A stretch of DNA of 13,240 nt, taken from Saccoglossus kowalevskii (lineage: Eukaryota > Hemichordata > Enteropneusta > Harrimaniidae). Below, one piece after another: positions 1 to 8,548 of this stretch. The translations under genes were made by a program, and so were the position numbers. Positions within the stretch are counted from its first letter, which is position 1, and every line of letters starts with the position of its first letter. Location of the stretch: positions 1 through 13,240 of the forward strand of contig NW_003143307.1 in the NCBI RefSeq assembly GCF_000003605.2, in the 5' to 3' direction. Below the pieces are notes generated by a model that saw nothing but the letters and a program-made list of their open reading frames with translations, was not told the DNA's origin and did no database searches.

Positions 1-1129
1 TATTGACACCCTACATGTATGTGCAGCTGAATTAGTTAAATTTAGTTAAAGTTGTACAGTCAGCGAAACTTAGCTGAAGGTCCTTTCAATTTTGACTAAA
101 TTCCCGAGTTCTACTGAATAAAACTTGCTGCATTACGCCTTTTATTGACTGATATTTATTGTCTTCAATCACTACACAAAATCTTATGAGTCATTGCTGT
201 CCAAATTGTGCTTTGTTGCGTGCTAAACACAACTACAATGTATATCCTAGTTTTAGTATGTTCAATGTTCACTTTGATGCAGTGGTAATATGAGTATTAT
301 AATACAGAAAAATCAAGATTTTAGTGTGCGTCTCAAACTAATCTTGATAGAAATTACTTTACATCGAATATTAATTTTGTGATATATAATCCATCTTGGA
401 TCACCGAACAGATAATCCTTTTTGTGATTTGGTGACTTGATGACACCCATGATGCTGAAAACTCAATCACAACCAAAGCTACAGAAACTGCTAGATAACG
501 TTCAACTATTTGCAAGGGAGATATATCTTGCGAATAGCGTAGCTGTTGTATTTATTACAGTACACATATTATTCAACATGTCTAAGACTTCAAACTCAAT
601 TTGATAGAAAACGAGGGTAGATACAGCTTCAATATTGAGAGAATTTTTTTTTTTTTTTCAATATTTTTTTTAGTTTCACACACGACTCATTGCACAGCTC
701 CATAACGGATTTTTTTTAGTTTTTGTATTTAATCGTCTAAAGGGAAGAAGTCTAATTGCAGTACCAGACCTTCCATCAGAGATCATAGACTGACATATCT
801 CAAAGAACAAAGTGCACAATTTCAATCCCATGAGTGTTTCTATACTATAGGCTCATTAAATAATCTTCTAGTCATTCAGTAGGCAATTAGTTTGTATTGT
901 CTAGTGGAGTGCCACAACATCATGGGTCCACTGGTGCACTTAAAGTCTCTGTCAGTCTCTGAGCACATAGTTTTCAAATATGATGTAAGCCCTACGCATG
1001 TGCTGATTTGCATAAAGTATACAATGATGTAGCTGGGGAGAGATAAATTGTCAGTAGTTTGGGACAATACCAAAATGTTAGAGCATGGGAAAATGACATC
1101 ATGGCAAAAAATAATTTTATGAAATTTTA
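1..1129. other. AT-rich non-coding stretch with poly-T runs
   Basis: I see no gene, RNA gene or recognisable element here. There is a 15-T run at 644-658, followed by shorter T runs near 664-671 and 710-717. An octamer word ATTTGCAT lies at 1006-1013. A short open frame on the minus strand at 876-1073 has no recognisable motif and no splice context, and chance explains it. TACATGTA, an 8-bp palindrome that recurs in the window, occurs at 12-19. Confidence 0.6.
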
Positions 1130-1524
1130 TTCCTAAGAATGCTCCTCAATTTAATTCCTACACATGCCCGCCAAATTAGCAGAACTTCCTACACATGCCC
1201 CTCAAATTAGCAAAAATTCCTACACATGCCCCTCAAATTAGCAAAAATTCCTACACATGCCCCTCAAATTAGCAAAAATTCCTACACATGCCTCTCAAAT
1301 TAGCAAAAATTCCTACACATGCCCCTCAAATTAGCAAAAATTCCTACACATGCCCCTCAAATTAGCAAAAATTCCTACACATACCCCTCAAATTAGTAAA
1401 AATTCCTACACATGCCCCTCAAATTAGCAAATATTTCTACACATGCCCCTCAAATTAGCAAAAATTCCTACACATGCCCCTCAAATTAGCAAAAATTCCT
1501 ACACATGCCCCTCAAATTAGCAAA
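1130..1524. repeat. 31-bp minisatellite, 12 regular copies plus one degenerate copy
   Basis: A head-to-tail array has period exactly 31 bp. The word TTCCTACACATG (or a one-base variant) begins at 1155, 1186, 1217, 1248, 1279, 1310, 1341, 1372, 1403, 1434, 1465 and 1496. The unit reads TTCCTACACATGCCCCTCAA then ATTAGCAAAAA. Copies differ by scattered single substitutions, for example CCCG at 1167-1170, CCTCTC at 1291-1296, ATACCCC at 1381-1387 and TTTCTAC at 1434-1440. A shortened, more diverged copy precedes the array (1130-1154, TTCCTAAGAATGCTCC...). The last copy ends in CAAA at 1524. The central copies are nearly identical, which suggests recent expansion or homogenisation, while both ends are more diverged. 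31 is not a multiple of 3, so the array cannot encode a simple peptide repeat. Confidence 0.97.
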
Positions 1525-2581
1525 GCATGACTACTGGAAGGAAAAATGTTATGTTCCCATGCCTGCCGTAATAGTTCTGGGAAAGAATTATTTCAAACCA
1601 CGGCTAATAATATATGATATACCACAGTTTAACTGTGTTTAGAAACAGGCGCCAAACATGAATAACACACAGAAGGGATTTCTGCACAATATGCACTAGT
1701 ACAAATATAACACATATTGAAGAAAAATGTGACCCTCATGGTATTTGGGGTTCAAAAGAAAAGCATGAGAAAAATAATTTTTCAGAATTACGCAAACAAC
1801 ACCAAAAACTTGGAATCCTTCTGAAGTGGCTGGTTCATGAACCCAGCAGTTTTGACGATCCTTAAAATTCAATCAGGTGTATGGCGTCAATCGCTGAATA
1901 TATATACATTTAATAGACAAATAATTGTCTACTTAAATGTGATCACTCATAACTAAGTATGGAAACTACAAAATTTATGTTATTGTGCACTTTTTAATTG
2001 GTACATGTAGGTTTTGTCTTTGTTCATTATATTATTTGTTTAGGATCCTTCTCTGTTTCTGCACATTCTCCAACAGTTTTAGGCAACCTGGCTATCAAAT
2101 TTCAAAATCTAATTTCCACCTCAAGGAAATATGGCCTTTTGATTTGATTAGAATTCTTCTTGAGCTGTAATCTGAACAATGCTTTGGATAGATTGCCAGG
2201 TGTTGCATGCATATTTGTGAAATGCTCTTTCTGTGACTGTGAGAGGATTGAGAAAACGTGGGGGAAATAATTACGAACCATTAGAATTATGTCTGCCATT
2301 ATTAGAATATTAAAATTACAATTTTATTGTCAAAATTTCAACTTGCTTAACATGATGCTGTTAACTTCTAAGTTAAAGTTTTTAACAAATGTAGTAATTA
2401 AACTGAGTAATAAATTAAAATAGTAGCGACTGTCACAAATTATACGTTTTGGAACAGCATAATATCCATCATGTAACATTAATTTGAATCTTGCTCCAGG
2501 ACACGCTCAATGCAACTAGACTTATGAAGTATGCAATATTCGAAGTTCGCTTTTACACAGTGGCAGAAAATGTTATTAAAT
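1525..2581. other. Non-coding stretch, only small palindromes seen
   Basis: No gene is supported. A perfect 12-bp palindrome GGTTCATGAACC lies at 1832-1843, and CACAGTT/AACTGTG arms around one base lie at 1623-1637. Open frames at 1985-2170 (+) and 2102-2299 (-) overlap each other, are AT-rich and carry no motif I recognise. TACATGTA occurs at 2002-2009. Confidence 0.6.
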
Positions 2582-2679
2582 GGCGGTGGCACACATGTTC
2601 AAATTTGGAAAATAAATAAACGTATTTTACATGCGTTGTAATCAAACAGGACGTGAAGTGATGACCACCACATTTTAAG
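2582..2679 (+). repeat. Dispersed repeat, copy A
   Basis: This stretch matches 8549-8671 over about 100 bp in the same orientation. The clearest shared block is AATAAATAA(A)CGTATTTTACAT..(G/A).TTGTA (2611-2640 against 8582-8611). It is followed by ATC(A/G)AACAGGACG and a weaker tail ending TTTAAG. Copy A lacks a 20-bp stretch that copy B has at 8612-8631. The left part (GGCGGTGGCACACATGTTCAAATTTGG) aligns loosely with GGCCGTCGCGCAGCGTGTGTTAGAATTTC in copy B. This is an interspersed family of unknown class. No terminal repeats or target duplications are evident. Confidence 0.75.
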
Positions 2680-3357
2680 AATCATCATTCAATTTTTGAA
2701 GGTTTGAAATATATAGGTAAAGAAAAAACTGGTGTTCATCACAAACAAAGGTTAATGGGATTGCTTCAGAACAAATTACATTTATTAAGAATTAAGAAAT
2801 CAGTATGTATGTAATAAGTGGTCAGACATTCATGCATGTGATTTTATGGATTTGATGACGTCTGCTCTCAGATGTTATGAACATTTTTGGCTATACAGGG
2901 CAAGATTGTTTAGCTACTGACCTGAATGTCTTGCCAATACCAGAATTAAAGCGGGGGAGTCGTCACCTGTGCATGCGTCAGATAGCTATAACTTGTCATT
3001 GTTTACAAACAAGCGTCCACCTATGATCCTTTGCATTTTTTAGCGTGTGTTGTTATCGTCGCTTGGGACTCAATTCTCGCACGTGCGCTGATGATGATCC
3101 TCTCGCTTTAATTATTGCATAATTGGTATATAGCAGCACACACACTACATCAATCATCAAATTCTATAAACAAAATACATATATATCTAATAATACAAAT
3201 TTAGCGACAACGTTCTGTATTAACACACATTCATATTCAATCAAGATACCAACAAATAATGAGCTCACAACACTTTGTGGCACGTACCGGTACATATTAA
3301 TAGACACAAAACTCACAATAAAATGGCGCAAACAGTATAAAATTGCAAAATGAGCAA
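2680..3357. other. Non-coding stretch with a modest CpG-bearing patch
   Basis: No gene is recognised. Around 2950-3110 the base composition rises and CpGs appear. The patch includes a perfect 10-bp palindrome CGCACGTGCG at 3078-3087, whose core CACGTG is a canonical E-box. A 10-bp palindrome GTACCGGTAC lies at 3284-3293. The open frame at 3123-3353 (+) is rich in T, N, Y and K, as expected of AT-rich non-coding DNA, and I do not consider it a gene. Confidence 0.55.
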
Positions 3358-3459
3358 AATAAAAGCGACAAGCGGGAATATGGTAAAATACTGCATGAGT
3401 TAAAAAATTTGCAATAACTCATGCAGTATTTTACCATTTTCCCGCTGGTCGGTTTTATT
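3358..3459. repeat. Near-perfect inverted repeat: 45-bp arms, 12-nt loop
   Basis: The left arm (3358-3402) and right arm (3415-3459) are reverse complements at 42 of 45 positions. The innermost 23 pairs (GGTAAAATACTGCATGAGTTA side) are perfect. The loop is AAAAATTTGCAA (3403-3414). A transcript of either strand would fold into a long, almost uninterrupted hairpin. It could be a small foldback element or a recent inverted duplication. A small-RNA precursor is also possible: the stem is long for a canonical animal miRNA but fits a hairpin-siRNA source. No flanking target-site duplication is obvious. An open frame on the minus strand at 3297-3485 crosses the palindrome and is a by-product of it. 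Confidence 0.93.
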
Positions 3460-3544
3460 CGGTACACATCAATGTTGCCCATCATTATGAAGGCATTTGA
3501 TGTAAAATAGGCTGTTCATAATTATCACATGGATAAACTGGAAC

Positions 3545-3558
3545 ATTACCATGGTAAC
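3545..3558. promoter_or_regulatory. X-box-like palindrome (RFX-type site)
   Basis: ATTACCATGGTAAC matches the RFX X-box consensus GTTRCCATGGYAAC at all but the first base. TTACCATGGTAA is a perfect 12-bp palindrome (3546-3557). RFX sites control ciliary genes in animals. No ciliary gene is visible here, so function is only inferred from the motif. A related word, CACCATGGTTACC, occurs at 4308-4320. Confidence 0.4.
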
Positions 3559-3858
3559 CACAAACTATTGATCTACGATATTCTCATCTTGAACAATTTG
3601 TTTGAAATCACTAAGATAAAGTATGTGAACTACCCTTGGGAAAACCACAGACACAGCTGCAAGCAGAGTAATGTTTTTAGAAGATTGTATTTTCATTGAT
3701 TACACGTACAAGTAAATGCAACTACATTTCATAGCATTGCGTTAATGCCATCACGGCTTACGAACAACATAAAGTGCTTGAAGCTCCAATATCAACTTAT
3801 TGTATAGCCGCATTCTGCAAAATTACTTTCAATCTTGAGAATTATTGAAATGTACAGT

Positions 3859-3990
3859 ATAGGAGCGACGTCACAGAACGATCTACGTTGCTAAGACGCG
3901 CGCCAATGTACCATGTATTTCTATGGGCTCTGCGCGAGCTGCTGAAGAACGTTGGTTGAAGAGCCGGTGAAAACGGCTAAAGTTGAGACG
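3859..3990. promoter_or_regulatory. CpG-dense islet with CRE-like and CCAAT words
   Basis: Within otherwise CpG-poor DNA, this stretch packs many CpGs (CGACGTC, GACGCGCGCC, CTGCGCGAGC, AACGTTGG, GCCGG, AACGG, GACG). It includes CGACGTCA at 3866-3873 (7 of 8 to the cAMP response element) and GCGCCAAT at about 3899-3906. GTTGCTAAGAC near 3887-3897 resembles an RFX half-site region. Small plus-strand frames run through it but stop after 17 to 36 codons. It could be an unmethylated promoter or first-exon patch, or a young GC-richer repeat. No TATA box or convincing start codon context settles this. Confidence 0.3.
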
Positions 3991-4070
3991 TACAAACTCA
4001 ACTATGAGATAATCCTAAAAAAAACAGATTTATATATGTTGCACATATTGGGGTAATCTTGTTACCCTGT

Positions 4071-4181
4071 TCAGGGGAGTCTCAACAACTATCTCAATGT
4101 ACATTTTTCTGAGAGATTTTGGCCTTTGTTTTCACTGTGATGGTTGCCAGGCAGTGAAAACGCCTGGATGTCTGCCCCTGA
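4071..4181. repeat. Nested imperfect hairpin with competing stems
   Basis: The outer arms TCAGGGG (4071-4077) and CCCCTGA (4175-4181) enclose a perfect 10-bp inner inverted repeat. That inner repeat is GTTTTCACTG (4128-4137) with CAGTGAAAAC (4152-4161). A second inverted repeat, CCAGGC (4147-4152) with GCCTGG (4162-4167), is mutually exclusive with the inner one, so two alternative folds exist. GTTGCCAGGCAG (4143-4154) is also close to an RFX X-box. I can show the inverted repeats, but function is unknown. Confidence 0.55.
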
Positions 4182-4243
4182 GAATATTACAATATAATTA
4201 ATGGCAGCTCCCCCAAGAAAGCCTTTGCATTTTCATGTGTGTT

Positions 4244-4251
4244 TGACGTCA
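4244..4251. promoter_or_regulatory. Perfect cAMP response element TGACGTCA
   Basis: The full 8-bp palindromic CRE is present (CREB/ATF family site), 371 bp downstream of the CRE-like word in the CpG islet. No core promoter is recognised next to it. Confidence 0.35.
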
Positions 4252-4395
4252 CAAATTCAAATTCATGTGTCTTCATGTTTACAGTTAAACTTCCAACATC
4301 TTTAAATCACCATGGTTACCCAGTACAAGGCAATATCAGGGTGCTTTTTGTGAGAATTAATCTTTCTTCAAAGGCATGTACAACCAGAACTTGAC

Positions 4396-4640
4396 GCCTG
4401 TCAAGTAGGAAGGTTAACAAAGTATAATTTAAATAAATGATCATCTGTATACTTGAATCAGGTAAAGTAGGAAGGTTAATAAAGTATATTATTAATAACA
4501 GTTGATTTGCTTACTGGAAGTCTGTAAAGTGGAAAGGTTAATAAAGTAGAATTTTTCAATAAATCAGGGTCTGATTTATACTGATGCCTGACAAGTTGAA
4601 GGTTAATAAAGTATGTGGTTAAAGAAATAATGATCCTTAA
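4396..4640. repeat. Imperfect 62-65-bp tandem repeat, four copies
   Basis: The word (C)AAGTAGGAAGGTTAATAAAGTA, or a close variant, recurs four times. Its GGTTAA begins at 4412, 4474, 4536 and 4601, giving spacings of 62, 62 and 65 bp. The rest of each unit is AT-rich and more diverged but shares TGAT.TG.....ACT(T/G).. before the next core. Each copy carries an AATAAA (AACAAA in the first), so the array presents repeated polyadenylation-like hexamers on the plus strand. It is older than the 31-bp array, because the copies differ at many positions outside the core. Confidence 0.85.
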
Positions 4641-5118
4641 ATGACGACTACACCAATTGCTACCACAGCTCAGCTATGCTTTCAAAGATTTGCTGTAAAT
4701 AATATTGTCAGGCTATGAGGCCATATTGAAATATGTTATAATTTTACATGTATATAGTTTAATGAATTGAATCAGCTGTGATCTTATCTGTACATCAGCT
4801 GTGGTAAACTGTGTCTCATCTAAACCCCATGTGTTTCCATCCATCATCCGAAGGTGACCTCCTAATATTATATTATACACTAAAATAACATTAATTATTT
4901 ATTTTCTTGATTTGATCTCCAGAAAATTAGGGTTATTTGATGCTAGTAAGGTTCCCCCAATAACACAAGAATTGCAAACTAGAACACTGTACATGGATTT
5001 GGTTTGTCAAAAACGCATATTTTGAGAACAGAATTTCTTTGTGATATGTAATTTTAACTCTTTATTTTCATTTGAAATGTAACAACTGCTGACAATATAT
5101 ATAGAATAAACTGCGATA
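4641..5118. other. Stretch with paired E-boxes and a small minus-strand frame
   Basis: ATCAGCTGTG occurs twice in direct orientation (4771-4780 and 4794-4803), 23 bp apart, so two CAGCTG E-boxes sit about two helical turns apart. The minus strand holds an open frame from the ATG at 4847 to a stop at 4713 (44 residues, beginning MMDGNTWGLDETQF). It looks more protein-like than its surroundings, but I recognise no family and the flanking splice signals are poor. TACATGTA occurs at 4745-4752. Nothing else is supported. Confidence 0.4.
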
Positions 5119-5332
5119 TACTGTAAAGGGGGTAATTATTCACTGGGTTTTAATTTAGCTTATTTCGCTGACTGGAAAAATGTGCGCTAAATTAAAACAC
5201 AGTGAATATGTAAAATTTAGCATAGAACACATTATCTAAATGACGAAACCATGAATTTAAAACCCACTGAATATGCCTGAAATGGTAAATCAGTGAAATT
5301 TAAACCCAGTGAAAATTAGTCATTTTACAGTA
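5119..5332. mobile_element. MITE 1, 214 bp, TA-flanked, CTGTAAA ends
   Basis: The left end TACTGTAAA...TTCACTGGGTTTTAATTT and the right end AAATTTAAACCCAGTGAAAATTAGTCATTTTACAGTA are inverted repeats. They have identical outer 9 bp and a second matched block (TTCACTGGGTTT). The outermost TA on each side fits a TA target-site duplication as made by Tc1/mariner-type transposases. The interior is non-coding and contains further copies, in both orientations, of the ACTGGGTTTTAATTT word (around 5206, 5260 and 5305). The length equals that of MITE 2 (10754-10967), although the sequences are only distantly alike. It would depend on a transposase encoded elsewhere. Confidence 0.8.
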
Positions 5333-5411
5333 TTTAAAAAAAAATAATAGAACACTTAATAAATTAAATATTATACACAAACACAACATTATTATTAAAT
5401 ACATCTGATTG

Positions 5412-5480
5412 ACTATAAATACTACACACATATACTACTACATCAGATGTAGCAGTGTAACATATAGTAGTTATAAAGAC
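5412..5480. repeat. Imperfect hairpin centred on CTACATCAGATGTAG
   Basis: A perfect 7-bp-arm palindrome around one base lies at 5438-5452. It is extended outward by weaker complementarity (ACTATAAATACTACACACATA... with ...AACATATAGTAGTTATAAAG). I see a stem of roughly 30 bp with several mismatches. It may be chance in AT-rich DNA, since only the core is strict. Confidence 0.45.
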
Positions 5481-6784
5481 TATCAAATAGAACAAATACG
5501 GTATGTAATCATAGCAGACCAATACTTTAATTAAGACCAGCAAGCAATCAGGTCATCTTGTGAAATTTAAGAACACGATAACAATGTAATGGTAAATAGG
5601 AAATAAGGCTTCAAAGTGGCCGACCAAAATCTAATATAGAGAAAGCGACAGCATATCAATTATGTCTCATCAATGAACTACAACTTGACAAGCAATCATG
5701 GTCTCAGAGGAGACTCAATAATGAAAACCACAACTTCAGTTTTAAAGAACAGGATTTGAAATTACTGCGCATATAAAGCATTTCTCAAGACAAGCAATAC
5801 TTAATTACGTGCCACAATTCTTTTGCCAATTCATATGAAATTATATTTATTTTCCCCCATACCGTTTTTTTTTTCTTCTAAATCCTGGGCTTAAAGTAAA
5901 ATGCTTCAGAAAGGTATACATATATTATAATTTTCTTTAATTTTACCAATTTGACATATCATGTTACAAATTATGGGGTCACCATACTCTGTTCAGAGAA
6001 AAAGGATTCAATAAAATTCAGTGAAAATAGCATGATTATTTCTTACAGCATGATATCAATATCTTCAAATTTTGCTTGGTGAAAATAAGATATACATGTA
6101 TTGGTATTTATACCAACACATTGGTAAGATATAAAACAGTTTATTTGGCAATGGAGGAGGGAGGTGTTCACCTGGTTCCAGCTGAAGCACTCACAACAAC
6201 TGCAACTAACAGACACACAGTGGCCTAGCTTTACTCAAGAAAACAGTCAATAAAACAGATAGTGAACCAAAAACATTTACATACTGTTGATTGATACCGA
6301 AATGAATAATTGTCATTGCTATACATGTATTAGTATGTGCTAAAATCTGGGCACAAGTGAAAAACTCTTAAGTAGCATTCTAGCTTAACACTCTTCCTGT
6401 CTTCATATGAATATTTTTATAGATACCATGTATGGATATTACTTTGTTAAATCTATAGATAAGTATAGTTATGCTGTTAATACAGCTTCTGCCGAAATCA
6501 CGTCCTCATTCGTCGATCTGTTATTTGGCTCAAACATGGAAAACGATACGCATACGATGATAATATTAATTGCTATATTGAAATTATATCCATTTGTTGC
6601 TATGGTATTTTAATAGTCATGAACGGCAAAAACGATTTGAATAACAATTATTTTTTCATTTCAATGTAGCATTGCAAGAAAATATCGGTTGCAACAGCAC
6701 ATAAATATGCGTCGCTGACGACAGTTTGCATTTATTTAATTCATTACTACAGCATTCGACCATATCTGCGAGAGCGTGATTTCG
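5481..6784. other. Non-coding stretch, no element recognised
   Basis: The sequence is AT-rich and I can assign no gene. TACATGTA occurs at 6093-6100 and 6322-6329. An open frame at 6407-6613 (+) encodes 68 residues and is preceded by TTTTTATAG, but it has no matching donor or recognised motif and fits chance expectation. A poly-T run lies near 5865-5875. Confidence 0.55.
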
Positions 6785-6930
6785 GCTCATGCTGAGCGTT
6801 CAGGCGGCAAATCTCGGCATGTGCCAAGTTTTGGTCCCAAGCATCTATCGCGACCGTTCACACACAAGTTTCGGCACGTGCCGACTCAGTCCCGAGTCTT
6901 GGCACATACCAAGATCTCTAATGTGAACGC
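6785..6930. repeat. GC-richer foldback element with three GGCACGTGCC-like palindromes
   Basis: GCGTTCA (6796-6802) and TGAACGC (6924-6930) are inverted ends. Inside them, ATCTCGGCATGTGCCAAG (6811-6828) is matched in reverse by CTTGGCACATACCAAGAT (6898-6915). The centre holds a perfect 14-bp palindrome TCGGCACGTGCCGA (6871-6884), whose core CACGTG is an E-box. CGTTCACA recurs inside at about 6855-6862. A small stem GCTCA/TGAGC (6785-6789 and 6793-6797) abuts the left end. The block is markedly richer in GC and CpG than its flanks. It is probably a small non-autonomous foldback or MITE-like element, and no target duplication is clear. Open frames on both strands across it are by-products. Confidence 0.65.
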
Positions 6931-7435
6931 CACAATAATAAATTTTGCAAATACTCCAATCCGATGATGATATTATTGCCTCATTAACTGAATTACGACT
7001 CTGCTTACTTAAATGAAAGCATTGAGTTAACTTTATCACATCAGAATATTTTATATGATACATTCACTGCAAGATAATACCGACAGAGGAAATTATACTG
7101 ACAATTGCTTTGAGAATCATGACAGCTTTTCAAAACATATACATGTATAAAACCATAAATTGCTTTTAATTTCGCAAGAAAAAATTTCACAAATTTCTTC
7201 AATCATATTGTAAATAGTAAAAGTTTGTGAAAATTTCTAACAACGCGACTTTCGTGAAATTTTATATAACACCACCAAATTGGCAAATCACAAAAATTCT
7301 AGCAATGTTATTTCTGTTTCTAGTTTTCCAATATGATTACTTAACAACTCGTTCAGGTTGCTCATGAATCCAGATGTGCTTTTACAGTTTATAAAAAACA
7401 AAACATGTAGAAAATCATCCAACAAATTATGATTT
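6931..7435. other. Non-coding stretch with a degenerate TTTCGC-type inverted repeat
   Basis: Between about 7170 and 7262, TTTCGCAAGAAAAAATTTCACAAATTTC and GTGAAAATTTC...CGACTTTCGTGAAAT form a loose inverted arrangement. It resembles eroded MITE interiors, but I cannot define ends. TACATGTA occurs at 7140-7147. No gene is seen. Confidence 0.35.
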
Positions 7436-7552
7436 ATAGAATAGAATAGAATAGAATAGAATAGAATAGAATAGAATAGAATAGAATAGAATAGAATAGA
7501 ATAGAATAGAATAGAATAGAACAGAACAGAACAGAATAGAATAGAATAGAAT
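7436..7552. repeat. (GAATA)n pentanucleotide microsatellite, about 23 units
   Basis: An uninterrupted ATAGA/GAATA pentamer runs across this tract. The only variation is a block of three units in which T becomes C (ACAGAACAGAACAGAA, about 7521-7536). The clustered identical variant suggests slippage duplication after a single substitution. Confidence 0.97.
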
Positions 7553-7625
7553 ATTGCTTTATTACAATGTTAAAGAAAATTTGACAATTCTTTTTTGGTT
7601 TCTACGCATATAGAAGAGAATAAAG
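7553..7625 (-). mobile_element. Possible 3' end of a minus-strand non-LTR retroelement
   Basis: Read on the minus strand, the sequence beside the microsatellite runs ...AACATTGTAATAAAGCAATATTCTATTCTATTC. That is a polyadenylation-like AATAAA followed directly by the simple repeat. Several non-LTR families end in short tandem repeats instead of poly-A, which would explain this arrangement. No reverse-transcriptase or endonuclease coding remains nearby, so any copy would be severely 5'-truncated, and the inner boundary cannot be placed. It may equally be unrelated sequence beside a microsatellite. Confidence 0.25.
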
Positions 7626-8548
7626 CTAAAAACAAAACAAAAAGTGTGAAAAATAAACAAACAAGTAAAAGTAAATTACTGTGTTATTATTATTTGTTCT
7701 CTTATTGTATATTTATATATCTAATTAAACCCAGTAATTGTTGTCTAGTATCGGCATTCATAATACATAGATATTTTTCAATTCAAATTGAAATGTGAGG
7801 TTCCTATTGGCCGAGAGTTATTTACATTAACTGTATTGTAAGGTCTTTTTTAGATAAACCAGGGCTGTTATGCTGCATTGTTGAATAGTAGGTAAATCAA
7901 AATTTTATTGTAAAATCCGTGTGATTGACGAAACAACCTAGGAGTAGTTTAATCCTAGTATGGCCACTTATGTGTAATGATTACACACCACACGTAACAA
8001 TCGCATGACTCATTGCACAAAGATTTAAGATTAGAATATGCAAGTGGGAGAAGTGCAATGAAGATCACACACAAATAAAAGTGGACATGCGAAATATAAC
8101 ATGGTTAAAAAATCACAAAGGAGAAACCTACATTTTTGGAAATCGTAATTAAAATTTGTGATTCTATGAAAGAATTTAACTGACTGGTGTTTAAATCTTA
8201 GATGTTTTTTTGATACTTTCAGTGCTTATTTGTGAACTTGTAATAAATACATTTTGCGCTTTTTGAATATGCCGATAATCTCACAAACTTTATGCGATCA
8301 AACATGTCAAAACATCCACTGATTTTTGTGACACTTATATTGGTTGGAAATATGGAATAGGATCGCTTTTAAACGTTTGCAAATTGCAAAAGTTTGCTTC
8401 TCATGAGATCCTCATCACATATCACTGCAATGACATGGTTACAAAAGTTCTATACACAAACTTATAAATTCTTGATCATACTTATAATAATGGAAACCCG
8501 TAGCCATGGTTAAACCCAAAAAGTGCATGCAACACATTAAAGCACAGT
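7626..8548. other. Non-coding stretch with small palindromes
   Basis: Palindromes include GTGTAAT-G-ATTACAC (7972-7986) and TCTCATGAGA (8399-8408). GACTCATTGCACA near 8006 repeats a word seen near 684-696, and its TGACTCA is an AP-1-type site. The open frame at 7595-7798 (+) is Lys/Asn/Tyr-rich and is not supported as a gene. Confidence 0.5.

Noticed and set aside
1130-1524. CRISPR-like regular 31-bp repeats
   Set aside because: The repeats are contiguous with no spacers, and the setting is eukaryotic non-coding DNA.
1832-1843. GGTTCATGAACC considered as a tRNA B-box (GGTTCRANNCC)
   Set aside because: The surrounding bases do not form a cloverleaf and no A-box lies at the right distance. 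I found no convincing tRNA in the window.
3123-3353. 76-residue plus-strand frame
   Set aside because: It is dominated by Thr, Asn, Tyr, Ile and Lys from AT-rich, CA-rich sequence, and it ends just before the hairpin. No domain is visible.
3900-3969. Short plus-strand frames of 17-36 codons in the CpG islet, such as one starting at ATGTACCATG
   Set aside because: They are too short and lack a splice donor at their ends. The GC-rich codons reflect the islet composition.
6407-6613. 68-residue plus-strand frame ending in a hydrophobic stretch
   Set aside because: There is an acceptor-like TTTTTATAG upstream but no donor, no homology I recognise, and chance predicts around a dozen such frames here.
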